From an uncultured Oscillospiraceae bacterium (lineage in GTDB: Bacteria > Bacillota > Clostridia > Oscillospirales > Oscillospiraceae): a DNA stretch of 64,000 nucleotides. Position numbers and translations under genes: made by a program. Shown here piece after piece: positions 34,866 through 44,229 of the stretch (positions within the stretch are counted from its first letter, which is position 1; each line of letters opens with the position of its first letter). The stretch lies in assembly GCA_934533005.1 (NCBI GenBank), contig CAKTBC010000002.1, forward strand, positions 4,117 through 68,116. Reading direction: 5' to 3'. The notes under the pieces are model-generated. The model was given only the letters and a program-made list of their open reading frames with translations, had not been told where the DNA came from and searched no databases.

Positions 34866-34984
34866 TTGCCATGTTCCTATGGGATTTTCCCGTAAGGACA
34901 TTTTTTTGCTTTTGCTTCCTCCCCTTTTTCCGGTGAACGGGCTTGGCTTTTTTTGAAAAATCCTGCGCAAATTTTACAAAAGGA

Positions 34985-35013
34985 TTGCTATCTTCCGCTG
35001 GAATGACTAAAAT
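34985..35013 (+). promoter_or_regulatory. Promoter of the amino-sugar operon
   Basis: TTGCTA, 17-base spacer, TAAAAT, about 30 bases before the kinase start. Confidence 0.6.
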
Positions 35014-35044
35014 AGACAGGAACAATTCACAGGGAGCATCTGTT

Positions 35045-36118
35045 ATGGATCAGGATAAATCGAACATTCTGCGTGCCTTCCGGCTGGACAGCGCGCCGGT
35101 CTCCTGCGAAGACTACGGCTGCGGGCACGTCAACGTCACCTTTCTCGTTGCGACCGAAACCGGGCGCCGGTATATTCTGCAAAAGATCAACCATCACGCC
35201 TTCCGCAACGTGCAGGGTCTTTCGGAAAATATCGCTGCGGTAACGGAGTTTCTGCGCGCAAAGTCCGGCGATCCGCGCAGCGTCATGGCGCTCATCCGTA
35301 CAACGGACGGCGCGCCCCACATCTGCTATAAAGACGAATACTGGCGCGTATATGATTATGTGGACGGCACAATCTGTCTCCAGCAGCCGGAGACGGATGA
35401 GGACTTTTATCAGGCCGCCGTCGGCTTCGGCACGTTCGCGCAGCTTCTCTCCGACTTTCCGGCGGAAAAGCTGCATGAGACCATTCCGAATTTTCACAAC
35501 ACGCCCGACCGCTACCGCCTTTTCCGCAAAGCAATCGCGCGCGATGCTGCGCACCGCGCCGCAGCTGTACAGCCGGAGATCGACTTTGCTCTCGCGCGAG
35601 AGGCAGAGATGGCGACCATTCAAAACGCCCTTGCTGCCGGGGTAATCCCGCTTCGCGTTGCGCACAACGACACTAAGCTCAACAACGTCCTTCTCGATGC
35701 CAAGACGCGAAAAGCGCTTTGCGTTGTCGATCTGGACACCGTGATGCCCGGCTCCAGTCTATACGACTTCGGCGATGCCATCCGCTACGGTGCTTCGACC
35801 GCAGCAGAGGACGAGCGCGAGCTCTCCAGGGTGGAGATGGATCTGGAGCTTTTCCGCGTTTTTACGCGCGGCTACGTCCGCGCCTGTCCGAATCTGACTC
35901 CCAGGGAGTTGGAGCTTCTGCCGCTGGGCGCAAAAACCATGACGATGGAGTGCGGCGTGCGGTTTCTCACCGACCATCTCGACGGCGATAAGTACTTCTC
36001 TGTTCACCGCGAAGGGCAAAATCTTGACCGCGCACGGACACAGTTCAAGCTCGCGGCGGATATGGAAAAAAAGTGGGACGATATGCAGCGCATCGTCGCC
36101 GAGGAAACGAAAGCGTAA
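35045..36118 (+). CDS. APH-fold sugar kinase, N-acetylhexosamine 1-kinase-like
   Basis: A 357-residue kinase of the aminoglycoside phosphotransferase/choline kinase fold. Catalytic loop HNDTKLNNVLLD and metal-binding DLDTVMPGSSLYDFGDAIR are in the order seen in NahK of bifidobacteria. NahK phosphorylates GlcNAc or GalNAc at C1. The start is the ATG at 35045 behind CAGGGAG; an upstream in-frame ATG would cross the promoter. It is followed by nagA, so an amino-sugar substrate is likely. Whether C1 or another position is phosphorylated cannot be told. Confidence 0.82.
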   Translation: MDQDKSNILRAFRLDSAPVSCEDYGCGHVNVTFLVATETGRRYILQKINHHAFRNVQGLSENIAAVTEFLRAKSGDPRSVMALIRTTDGAPHICYKDEYWRVYDYVDGTICLQQPETDEDFYQAAVGFGTFAQLLSDFPAEKLHETIPNFHNTPDRYRLFRKAIARDAAHRAAAVQPEIDFALAREAEMATIQNALAAGVIPLRVAHNDTKLNNVLLDAKTRKALCVVDLDTVMPGSSLYDFGDAIRYGASTAAEDERELSRVEMDLELFRVFTRGYVRACPNLTPRELELLPLGAKTMTMECGVRFLTDHLDGDKYFSVHREGQNLDRARTQFKLAADMEKKWDDMQRIVAEETKA

Positions 36119-36163
36119 TTTCAACGGCTTGCCGGAAATTCAAGCATTGAGGAGGATATCATC

Positions 36164-37282
36164 ATGCTTTTTACCAATGCCAATCTGTTTGTTGACGGTC
36201 GCTTCCAGCGCGGCGCGTTTCGCGTGGAAAACGGCCGCTTCACAGCGATTACCCCCGATGCCGCCGGAGACGGGATCGACCTGCACGGGCAGTATGTGAT
36301 CCCTGGCCTGGTGGACATCCACAGCCACGGCAACTCCGGCGCGGATTTTTCCGACGGTGACTACGACGGGCTTGTCAAAATGGCAGCATATCTCGCAAAA
36401 AACGGCGTTACGAGCTTTGCACCCGCGTCCATGACGCTGCCGTATAACGTGCTCGAAACGGCCTACAGGACTGCCGCGGCATTCAAAAACGCCGCGCCCA
36501 AGGGCTGCTCGCGGCTCATGGGCATCAACATGGAGGGCCCCTTCTTCTCCGAAAAGAAGAAGGGCGCGCAGAACGCGAGCTATCTCCGGCTGCCGGACTA
36601 TGCCGCGTTTGAGCTCCTGTACCACGCGTCCGAGGGCCTCCTCCGCGTCGCGGACGTTGCCGCAGAGCTGCCCGGCGCGGTGGAGTTCACAGAAAAGGCA
36701 TCGAAGCTCTGCACCGTATCCATCGCGCACACAGACTGCACCTACGAGGAGGCCTGCGCCGTTTTTGACGCGGGAGCTTCCCATCTGACGCATCTTTATA
36801 ATGCCATGCCCGGCATCCACCACCGCAAGCCCGGCCCCATCGGCGCGGGTTCGGAGCGCGATAACGTCGTCGCAGAGCTCATCTGCGACGGGTACCACAT
36901 CCACCCCAGCGCCGTGCGGATGGCGTTCAAGCTTTTCCCCGGCCGCATCTGCCTTATCTCCGACGCGCTGCGCTGCTGCGGCATGCCGGACGGGCAGTAT
37001 ACGCTTGGCGGACAGGACGTTTTCCTCCAGGGCGGCGTTGCGAAGCTCGCCGACGGGACGATCGCCGGTTCCGCCGCCAACCTTTTCGAGTGCATGCAGC
37101 GCGCCATATCCTTCGGTATCCCGGCGGAACAGGCGATCTTGAGTGCAACGATCGTTCCGGCGCGCGAGATCGGGCGGGAGGCGGAGATCGGCTCCATCGC
37201 TGTCGGAAAGCTTGCCGACTTTGTGGTGTGCGATGCCACACTCAACCGGAGCGCCGTATATCTCGGAGGGGAGGCGCTATGA
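36164..37282 (+). CDS. nagA: N-acetylglucosamine-6-phosphate deacetylase
   Basis: A 372-residue amidohydrolase. It removes acetate from GlcNAc-6-phosphate to give glucosamine-6-phosphate. Metal-binding and catalytic motifs: GLVDIHSHGNSGADF, MGINMEGPFFS, SIAHTDCT, SHLTHLYNAMPG and the catalytic Asp in LISDALRCCG. It follows the kinase gene by 45 bases and overlaps the next gene by four bases. GlcNAc-6-P isomerase/deaminase is not in the window. Confidence 0.96.
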   Translation: MLFTNANLFVDGRFQRGAFRVENGRFTAITPDAAGDGIDLHGQYVIPGLVDIHSHGNSGADFSDGDYDGLVKMAAYLAKNGVTSFAPASMTLPYNVLETAYRTAAAFKNAAPKGCSRLMGINMEGPFFSEKKKGAQNASYLRLPDYAAFELLYHASEGLLRVADVAAELPGAVEFTEKASKLCTVSIAHTDCTYEEACAVFDAGASHLTHLYNAMPGIHHRKPGPIGAGSERDNVVAELICDGYHIHPSAVRMAFKLFPGRICLISDALRCCGMPDGQYTLGGQDVFLQGGVAKLADGTIAGSAANLFECMQRAISFGIPAEQAILSATIVPAREIGREAEIGSIAVGKLADFVVCDATLNRSAVYLGGEAL

Positions 37283-37878
37283 AGAGCTATGCAATCTCCC
37301 GGACGTCCGGCGCGCCCGACTGGGACGCGATAGCGCCGTTGCATGTAAACTGCGTGCTGTGGGAGCCGGACTGCGGCGTTCGCATGGAGCAGAAGCTCTG
37401 CTATGACGATGCCGCGCTCTATGTTTTTCAACGCGCCTACGAATCTGACGTCCGCGCGGAATACACCGCTCCGCTCAGCCCTGTCCATGAGGACAGCTGC
37501 ATGGAATTTTTCTTTTCACTCGCGAACGACGGACGTTATGCAAACTTCGAGATCAACCCAAACGCCTGCTTGGAGCTGAGCTTCGGGTCCGACCGGCACG
37601 AGCGCGTCCGGCTCTGCCACAAGGCGGAAGCGGAAACCTTCCGCCCGGTCTGTTCCCGGACACCGGACGGCTGGACGGCGGAATACCGGATCCCACTCTC
37701 CTTTCTGCGCATCCTCTACCCGGAGTTTGCGCTGCGCTCCAGCATTTCCTTTCGCGCCAACTGCTATAAATGCGGCGATAAAACGGCACGGCCGCATTTT
37801 CTCGCATGGAATGCCGTGGAAACCCCGGCGCCCGATTTTCACCGCCCGGAGTTTTTCGGGGAAATGATTTTAGCCTGA
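37279..37878 (+). CDS. CBM9-like carbohydrate-binding domain protein
   Basis: A 199-residue single-domain protein resembling carbohydrate-binding module 9-like proteins: the DSCMEFFFSLANDGRYANFEIN region and WTAEYRIPLSFL fit that beta-sandwich. There is no signal peptide or anchor, so it would stay in the cytoplasm, which is odd for a binding module. The ATG overlaps the nagA stop (ATGA), so it is made with the kinase and deacetylase. A role in handling amino sugars is inferred from the operon only. Confidence 0.78.
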   Translation: MKSYAISRTSGAPDWDAIAPLHVNCVLWEPDCGVRMEQKLCYDDAALYVFQRAYESDVRAEYTAPLSPVHEDSCMEFFFSLANDGRYANFEINPNACLELSFGSDRHERVRLCHKAEAETFRPVCSRTPDGWTAEYRIPLSFLRILYPEFALRSSISFRANCYKCGDKTARPHFLAWNAVETPAPDFHRPEFFGEMILA

Positions 37879-37891
37879 CAAAACATAATGG

Positions 37892-37937
37892 CAGCGGACG
37901 GCACGTCTCCGTTTTGGAGACGTGCCGTCCGCTGTTT
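37892..37937. terminator. Bidirectional terminator
   Basis: A perfect 19-bp stem (CAGCGGACGGCACGTCTCC with its complement at 37916-37934) with loop GTTTT and a following TTT. It closes the amino-sugar operon and the convergent kinase pseudogene. Confidence 0.8.
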
Positions 37938-37949
37938 GGATATAAAGAT

Positions 37950-39244
37950 TTATCCGCAAAGCATGACCTTGGCCGAGAAGATACCGTCCTCACAGGTGAA
38001 TGTGCTGGCACCGCCGGTCTTTTCCGCGATATGGCGTACAGACTGGATACCGATGCCGTCTCCCTTTCGTTTGGAGGACTGGAATACGCCGTTTTTCTCC
38101 CGGACCGCCCCGTCAAAAGTGTTTTCGACCCAGAGCAGCAGGATCCGCTCTGCGTGCAGATACGCTGTCACTTTGACCTGCCGCCGGGCGTTTGCCGTGC
38201 GCAGGCTGGCTTCCAGAGCGTTTTCCAGAAGATTGGAAAGCACAAGGCACATATCGATCTCATCGACCGGAAGTTTTCCCGGCAGATCGATCTGCGCACG
38301 GAACGGAATGTTCTCCCTTTTTGCCAGGGCGCAGTAATAGCCGATCACGCTGTCTGCCGCGCGGTTTTCGCAGAAGCTCATATCGAGCTCCGGGATCCGG
38401 GAAGCGGTTTTGGCAAGATAATCCTTCAGCGTTTCGATATCGCCGATTTCGGCAAGCGAGGAGATCTGGTTCAGATGATGACGCATATCGTGCCGTGTCT
38501 GCCGCGCTTCCTCAATGGCGGCTTTCAGATTCTCATAGCGCTGCTGCTGCATGGATGGGAGTTGATTTTCCTGCTGCAGACGCGCGTTACGGTTTAGGCT
38601 TGCCGCCATCATCAGGAAGATCAGATTAAGCCAGAACAAAATACCCCTGCAGCACACGGCCGGTATATAGCGTGGTCTGGTAACGCGGAACCATGAAAAC
38701 GTTCAGAGCAATAAAGACCAGCGGCAAAACCCAGAATACATACCATGTCTGCGCAAAGTTCTCATCCTCCACTATCGTCCGCACCGCATGCGTTGCCGGA
38801 TAATACGCAGCGGCGGCTGCGAGATAACAGACGGCATTATAAGAAAACACCGGCCCACAGACAAAACCACAGATCCGTCGTCTGCGGCGTTTGTGTATGC
38901 ATCAGGATGGCCGCGTTGAAAGCTCTGGACAGGCTGTTCATGCAGGCAAACACCGCGCACACGGAAAGCGCGATCGTTCCGGATTTCCAAAGGGATATCC
39001 GAAGCGTTTTTATATAGAGGATGGCCGCGGCAGCCGCGACAAGCGCAAGCGCCGGTACCGTGGAAACGTGGAAATGATAGCAGAGCACCCCGCCGATCAC
39101 GCAGAGCGCCAGAATCAGCGGCGCAAGCCACGCGGCGAGCTTTATGGGCGGCTGCCGCATGTAGGACTTCACCGGAAAAAACGCAAGGAGCAGACCGGGC
39201 AGCACAACGGCAAGCTCCAGGATCTGGCGCAGAATCTCTGTCAT
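37950..39244 (-). pseudogene. Sensor histidine kinase (AgrC/GHKL type), two frameshifts
   Basis: Three consecutive frames give one protein: a membrane sensor half (39244-38850, helices from MTEILRQILELAVVLPGLLL), more helices (38850-38645, FSYNAVCYLAAAAAYYP), then the kinase part (38645-37950). The last holds the phospho-acceptor helix RQTRHDMRHHLNQ, the N box VLSNLLENALEASL, and the G box GDGIGIQSV. One extra base near 38851-38856 (a GGG or GG run) and one in the GGGG run at 38642-38645 break it; removing them restores continuous reading (LQGILFWLN at the second site). The first ATG overlaps the response-regulator stop. It is either decayed or carries sequencing errors in G runs. Confidence 0.82.
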
Positions 39245-39972
39245 GATATACGTCCCCTTTGCAGAAGGCACTCCATAAACGTCTGCCGGGCGCTTTTCCA
39301 GAGCTCTCGATTGACGTAGACAAAGCTTCCATCCTTCATCCGGAAAGAGGAATCCTCAAAGCTCTCCGCATACTCAAGATTTACGATCACACCGCGGCCG
39401 CAAACAAAAAAGCGCGGATCCTCCCTCAGCGGCGCGATAAAAGTCTTGAAAGGAAGGCGCGTGGCGAGCGTTGTTCCGGCGAGCGTACGGATATGGATCA
39501 TATGCGTAAAATGCTCCGCGGAAACGATGTCCCGATAGCCGAGACGAACCATACTGCCGCTGACCTTGAGCTCCAGATATTTCTCCGGACGCGGGGCTCT
39601 CGCAAAAACCTCCTCCGTCAATGCATCGAGCTCCTGCTCGGTATACGGCTTTACCAGATAGTGCATCGCCCGCACCTGAAAGCCCTCCAGCGCATGGTCG
39701 GTCGAGGTGGTGGTAAAAACGAGCATACAGTCTGTATCGAGTTTCCGAAGCTCCCGCACCGTATCCACGCCGCTCATGCCAGTCATATAAATATCCAGAA
39801 AAGCCACGGTGAACCGCCGCTCTCTTTCCGCCGCAAGAAAGGCTTCTCCGCTGTCATATTCGCAGAACACCGCCTGCACACCGCGGCTTTGCATTTGCCG
39901 CTCCAATCGCGAGCGAAGCAGCGCACGCTCTGCGGAAAGATCGTCGACGATGGCAATTCTCACATCTTCCAT
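39241..39972 (-). CDS. LytTR-family response regulator
   Basis: A 243-residue response regulator. The receiver domain (about 1-120) has the acidic pair IVDD, the phospho-acceptor Asp in VAFLDIYMTGMSG and the Lys in YLVKPYTEQE. The LytTR DNA-binding domain (about 140-235) has VSAEHFTHMIHI and FFVCGRGVIVNLEYAESF. It is AgrA-like and pairs with the overlapping kinase gene. Start is uncertain: ATG 39972 abuts AAAGGGGG, while a GTG at 39963 is nine bases from it. With the kinase broken, its phosphorylation source is unclear. Only about 40 bases separate its start from the truncated gene on the other strand. Confidence 0.9.
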   Translation of the reverse strand: MEDVRIAIVDDLSAERALLRSRLERQMQSRGVQAVFCEYDSGEAFLAAERERRFTVAFLDIYMTGMSGVDTVRELRKLDTDCMLVFTTTSTDHALEGFQVRAMHYLVKPYTEQELDALTEEVFARAPRPEKYLELKVSGSMVRLGYRDIVSAEHFTHMIHIRTLAGTTLATRLPFKTFIAPLREDPRFFVCGRGVIVNLEYAESFEDSSFRMKDGSFVYVNRELWKSARQTFMECLLQRGRIS

Positions 39973-40004
39973 CCCCCTTTGCGCGAAGAGCATTATATCG
40001 CACG

Positions 40005-41259
40005 GATGCAAGAGCCTCGACAGAGATGACCATGCCGAGGAAGCAAAGACTCTCGGCTATTTCTCCCCGAAGCAGCACGACGGCGGGGGCTATGTCATAC
40101 AGAGCTCGTACACGTTCCTTGATTCCGAAAACCGCATCGTCTTCCCTACCAGCAACAACCACGTTCTAATGCTGCGTGCCACGGATGAAGAAGGAAATCT
40201 CTGGTTTGCCACGGGCGGCTTCCGCATCTATCCCGAGTGTGAGCAGCAGGGCGTGATCGGGTATATTGCCAGCAGCGCCATCGACGCCATTTTGAACGGC
40301 AAAGAAGCAAATCTCTCCGAGGCCGTATTCGTCCATGACCTGACCCCCGGCGAAGGCGCAGAAAACGGCACTGCCGCCTCCCGGGACGGCGCCGTCATCC
40401 TGACTAACCAGAACTGCTATCTGCTGCGCGCGGCAAGCGGTGTGGACGTTGCATGGTGCACGCCGTATGAAAGTGCGCTCGCCAAGGTCAGCGGCGAGGG
40501 CGATAAGACGACCGGCGGCGGTCTCGCCTGGGGCAGCGGCTGCTCCCCCACGCTGACGCCGAATCTTGTCATGTTTACCGATAATCAGGATCCGGTAAAT
40601 CTCCTGGCGCTGGATATGAAGAACGGCAAGGTCATGGCAAGCGCTCTCGTTCTCGATGGTCTTCCCGAGGGCTATCAGGTAGCCGTGGAAAACTCGGCCA
40701 TTGTTTATGACGACGGCGAAGGCACCGTGAGCACTATCGTGTGCCACTGGTTCGGCGCAGGAAACGCCGGGCTCGCCGATCCGAACAGCGATTCCTCCAT
40801 CCAGAGTTACGCCAACATCTACGACCAGAACTGGCTGAGGAAGGGGAATATTTCGTTTACCTGCCCAAAATGCCTTACCGTGAGGTCGATCTGGATCAGG
40901 CGGCGCGCAATGTGCTCTCGCAGAATTGGTTCACCGCGGACGGCGGTGAAGGGACCGCTGCAAGCTGGCGGAACACGGCCGCCGTGCGCAACGTGCATCC
41001 CAATACCACGCTCGCCTTCCGCATGAATAACCTCTCGGGAAGCGTTTCGGAACTGACGCTGTACGCTTACGGCGCGGACGGCACTCTGGCGCCGGTTGCC
41101 TCCGAGCTCAGGAAGATCACGGACGAAAATGGTCAGGCCGTGACGGAGCTCACCGGCGGAACGCTCTATGAGCTTCGCGTCACCGCCGCCGACGGCGGCG
41201 AGCTGGATCTGTGCAAAACGGAAAGAGAAATTCGTCTCTCCGTTGTGCTGGGAAAATAA
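40005..41259 (+). pseudogene. Remnant of a beta-propeller (PQQ-like repeat) protein
   Basis: From about 40005 to 40835 one frame reads a protein-like sequence with propeller-style strands (VVLMLRATDEEGNLWF-type, GAVILTNQNCYLLRA, PNLVMFTDNQDPVNLLALD). It then continues in another frame to 41259 (EYFVYLPKMPYREVDL, then TADGGEGTAASW, ending SVVLGK). One missing base near 40835 explains the shift. There is no start codon with a binding site; the frame opens into the response-regulator region on the other strand, so the 5' part has been lost. The fold call is tentative. Confidence 0.65.
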
Positions 41260-41275
41260 TTTATATCTTATCTGC

Positions 41276-41308
41276 AAAAGTGGCGGCTCATTCGAACCGC
41301 CACTTTTA
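41276..41308. terminator. Bidirectional terminator
   Basis: AAAAGTGGCGG pairs with CCGCCACTTTT around ten bases. It lies between the propeller remnant and the convergent XRE regulator gene. Confidence 0.8.
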
Positions 41309-42205
41309 TTCCGCTTTGCAGAATTCGAGAGAAAAACAGTAGGCATAGTCGTTTATCGGCGATACATTGCCGTCCACGAACTCCTGAAGACTGCCGACTC
41401 GGAGGCCGCCGCCGCTGTAGTTCAGGACGAGAAGCGGCTGCTCTGCATCAAACGTTATGGGTGCTTCGTCCTCAATGGACACCCCGGCTCGGATGAAATG
41501 CTTTCGATTCTCCACGCCCTCCAGTATAGGAAAGTTCGTCGATAATTTTGACCCTCTACCGGCAAGGATGAGTTTCACCTGGAAGTTTTCAAAATCCGGA
41601 ACAATGAGGATTGTCCCCTCCTCCGGCGAGCCGATATCCTCGTAGCCGACAACCGCCCAGCTCTCTTTGCTGACTTGTTTGCCGAAGTGGTACGTTGTCA
41701 AATACACATGCAGCGAGAGGAAGTCATCCGAGGCGGTGTATCGGTACATATAGGCTCCGTCCGGACCGGCGAGGAGCTTGATCGTCTGCATTTCCGTGCT
41801 CTCTTTTTCGACAGGCCGTATCATTTTCTCCGGCCGGTTTGCGCGGAGCAGATACACCCCGATGACAGAGAGCGCCGCGAGAGAAAGCACAAGCAGCGCG
41901 CCGACGATCCATAGGAGACACTTTCGCCGTCGCTTCCCGTCCGTCGCCGTCTGAAGGATGTTCTCCTCCGCCCGGCGCGGCAAATCGTTTTCCGCGATAT
42001 CTTCGCCCGAAATAAATTCGTTGATGCCGATACCGAGCGCCGCGCACAGCTCCGTATAAAGCGATACGTCCGGCAGGCATACGCCCCGTTCCCACTTGGA
42101 GACCGATTTGTCGCTCACGCCGAGCTTTTCGGCAAGCTGCTTTTGCGTAAGGCCGAGGGTCTTTCGCTTTCCCGCAATGTATTGTCCAATCTTGTTGAGG
42201 TCCAT
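41306..42205 (-). CDS. XRE-family regulator with membrane segment and extracytoplasmic domain
   Basis: A 299-residue protein. An N-terminal HTH_3 domain (about 3-60; LGLTQKQLAEKLGVSDKSVSKWERG) leads through a basic KRRRK stretch to one transmembrane segment (about 97-118, LLWIVGALLVLSLAALSVIGVYLL). A C-terminal domain of about 170 residues, presumably outside, follows. It could sense an outside signal and act directly on DNA, but the C-terminal domain is unknown to me. The start follows AAAGGAGCG. It is alone between a terminator and the end of the Moco operon. Confidence 0.88.
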   Translation of the reverse strand: MDLNKIGQYIAGKRKTLGLTQKQLAEKLGVSDKSVSKWERGVCLPDVSLYTELCAALGIGINEFISGEDIAENDLPRRAEENILQTATDGKRRRKCLLWIVGALLVLSLAALSVIGVYLLRANRPEKMIRPVEKESTEMQTIKLLAGPDGAYMYRYTASDDFLSLHVYLTTYHFGKQVSKESWAVVGYEDIGSPEEGTILIVPDFENFQVKLILAGRGSKLSTNFPILEGVENRKHFIRAGVSIEDEAPITFDAEQPLLVLNYSGGGLRVGSLQEFVDGNVSPINDYAYCFSLEFCKAE

Positions 42206-42342
42206 AAAACCGCGCTCCTTTGCATTGCTCGGTTTCTTTATAGCAGAATTGCGGGAAAAAGGACACCCCCTGAATGTAGAATCAAGGCTTTCGGAGAGGC
42301 AAAGCTGCGTCTATAGCCGCTTCGATGTGCTTGCCTCCGGCT

Positions 42343-43254
42343 TTAAAACGTTTCGGTTTCCGTGACACACTCGGTTTTAATGCGGCCGACGAGGTATTGC
42401 AGTGCATCAACCGTATGCGGGCGGATATCGCCGCCGATAAGGATGTACATGATGTCGTCGCCCACGGAGAGCTTGCCCTCATTGAGCCATGCGCGCACAT
42501 AGTACACGCCCTCCAGCTTGTACGTATCGGCGATCGCGGCTTCGACCTTTTCGCGGTCATACGAAAACACCATGCCGGAGACCGGCGCTGCGGACGTATC
42601 ACCCTCGCGTGCAAGCGCTCTCGCTGTGGCACGCACAACACCGTTGTGCGTCAGGTACATGCCGATCTTTTCTGCCGACGGGTCTTTTTTCGCCTCGCGC
42701 AGCCACTCGTCCATGGAGGGGGCTTTTTTCCCGTGGTGATGATGGTGCTCGTGCCCAATCGGCACGCCGCAGTCGGCCGAGCCGCTGCCAAGCAGCATCT
42801 GCACGCCGTGGGCGATGGGTTCGAGCACGGCCTCGAGGTTTTCCTTGGCCGCCTTCTCGCTGCCGGGGAGGTTGACGATGAGCGTCCGGCCGCGGATACC
42901 GGCTTCGGCGCGGGATAGGCAGCCTCTCGGCGTAATCTTGAAGCTCTCGGCGCGCATGGCCTCCGGAATGCCCGGCGTGCACCGTTCCACGATCTCCAGC
43001 GTGGCCTCGGGCGTGATGTCGCGTGGGGAGAAGCCCGTACCGCCGGTCGTGAGCACGAGAGAGAGCTTCAATTCATCGGCGCATTTGACAAGTTCGGCTT
43101 TGATCTGTTCCCGCTCGTCGGGGACGATGACGGTATAGCGCACGTCGTAGCCGTGCTCTTTCAGCATGAAGACGAGGCGCGGCCCGCTCGTATCGACGCG
43201 CTCGCCGCGCGCTCCCTTGTCGCTTACGGTGATGACTGCTGCGGTATAACCCAT
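42343..43254 (-). CDS. MogA-type molybdopterin adenylyltransferase fused to a MoaE-like domain
   Basis: A 303-residue two-domain protein. Residues 1-160 are MogA/MoaB-like, with the MPT-binding LTTGGTGFSPRD (68-79), PEAMRAES and SRAEAGIRGRTLIVNLPGS. A linker holds HEHHHHHG (168-175). Residues about 195-303 resemble MoaE, the large subunit of molybdopterin synthase, ending GRIKTECVTETE: the first catalytic-type Lys (IK) is kept, but the second, which sits in a WKKE-like motif in MoaE, is replaced. MogA adenylates molybdopterin before metal insertion. Whether the MoaE part is active is doubtful. It starts two bases after the MobB-MoaC stop, last gene of the operon. Confidence 0.88.
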   Translation of the reverse strand: MGYTAAVITVSDKGARGERVDTSGPRLVFMLKEHGYDVRYTVIVPDEREQIKAELVKCADELKLSLVLTTGGTGFSPRDITPEATLEIVERCTPGIPEAMRAESFKITPRGCLSRAEAGIRGRTLIVNLPGSEKAAKENLEAVLEPIAHGVQMLLGSGSADCGVPIGHEHHHHHGKKAPSMDEWLREAKKDPSAEKIGMYLTHNGVVRATARALAREGDTSAAPVSGMVFSYDREKVEAAIADTYKLEGVYYVRAWLNEGKLSVGDDIMYILIGGDIRPHTVDALQYLVGRIKTECVTETETF

Positions 43255-43256
43255 AG

Positions 43257-44228
43257 TTACTCTTCCTTTCTTTCAAAATCTCCGTGGACGCCACCGCTCT
43301 TGCGCAGCAGGCGGATGTCGGAGATCACCATATCCTTTTGTACGGCCTTGCACATATCATACACGGTGAGCGCCGCCGTAGACGCCGCCGTAAGTGCTTC
43401 CATTTCTACCCCGGTGCGGCCATCGCACGATACCGTGGCCTCGATCTCCACGCTGCACCGGCTCTCGTCGAGCCGGAGGGAGAGATCGATTCCGTCGAGC
43501 AGGATCGGGTGGCACATTGGGATGATATCGGGCGTGCGCTTGGCCCCCATAACGCCCGCGATCTGCGCCACGGTAAGCACATCGCCCTTTTTCATGCCGC
43601 CGGAGCGGATGAGATGAAATGTCGTCCGATTCACGAGCACGCGCGCTGCGGCGGTCGCGGTGCGGCGGCTCTCCGGCTTTTCGCCGACATTGACCATTTT
43701 GGCGCGGCCTTCGTCGTTGAAGTGCGTAAAATCCTTTGGTTTTTCCATGATCGTGTTCTCCAGTATGAAATCGGCAATGGCCGGAATATCCTCATAGCCG
43801 AAGCGGGGCACGGGGCTTTCCACGTCCATGTCGGTGACGATGGCAAGGAAGTGCTCAAGCGGCGCGGTGAAGCCCTTGCCGTTTTCCTGCCGCGCCACAC
43901 CGATCTTCGGCAGCTTTTCGTTTTTAAAGCCCTCGATCAAAATGAGATCGACATCGTGTATACCGCCGAGGAGCTGAGAGAGCGGATGCTCGCCGAGCGC
44001 AACGCACGCTGTCTTATCCGCAGAGGTCACCACAGTAATGTCCGCGCCCGCGTGGGTAAACCGCCAGGAGTCCTTCCCCTCGTGGTCGATCTCAAACTGG
44101 TGGCCATCGTGCTTGATGATGGCCAGACGCATGCCGCGCGACTTGATCTCCCGGATGAGCTTTTCCAGCAGCGTTGTCTTGCCCGAGCCGGAGTACCCGG
44201 CAAGCGCCATAATGGGTATGTTTGTCAT
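43257..44228 (-). CDS. MobB-MoaC fusion for molybdenum cofactor synthesis
   Basis: A 323-residue fusion. Residues 1-160 are MobB, the GTP-binding adaptor for the guanylyl form of the cofactor: P-loop GYSGSGKTTLLEKL (11-24), VDLILIEGFKN. Residues about 163-323 are MoaC, which forms cyclic pyranopterin monophosphate together with MoaA: DFTHFNDEGRAKMVNVG, MCHPILLDGID, GVEMEALTAASTAALTVYDMCK, MVISDIRL. Both parts keep their key motifs. It lies one base after moaA. Such fusions occur in Clostridia. It joins an early and a late step of the pathway in one chain. Confidence 0.94.
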   Translation of the reverse strand: MTNIPIMALAGYSGSGKTTLLEKLIREIKSRGMRLAIIKHDGHQFEIDHEGKDSWRFTHAGADITVVTSADKTACVALGEHPLSQLLGGIHDVDLILIEGFKNEKLPKIGVARQENGKGFTAPLEHFLAIVTDMDVESPVPRFGYEDIPAIADFILENTIMEKPKDFTHFNDEGRAKMVNVGEKPESRRTATAAARVLVNRTTFHLIRSGGMKKGDVLTVAQIAGVMGAKRTPDIIPMCHPILLDGIDLSLRLDESRCSVEIEATVSCDGRTGVEMEALTAASTAALTVYDMCKAVQKDMVISDIRLLRKSGGVHGDFERKEE

Positions 44229-44229
44229 T

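Noticed and set aside
37950..39244. Programmed frameshifting in the sensor kinase
   Set aside because: Two separate one-base shifts would be needed in one gene, with no slippery heptamer plus stem structure apparent. Decay or read error is simpler.
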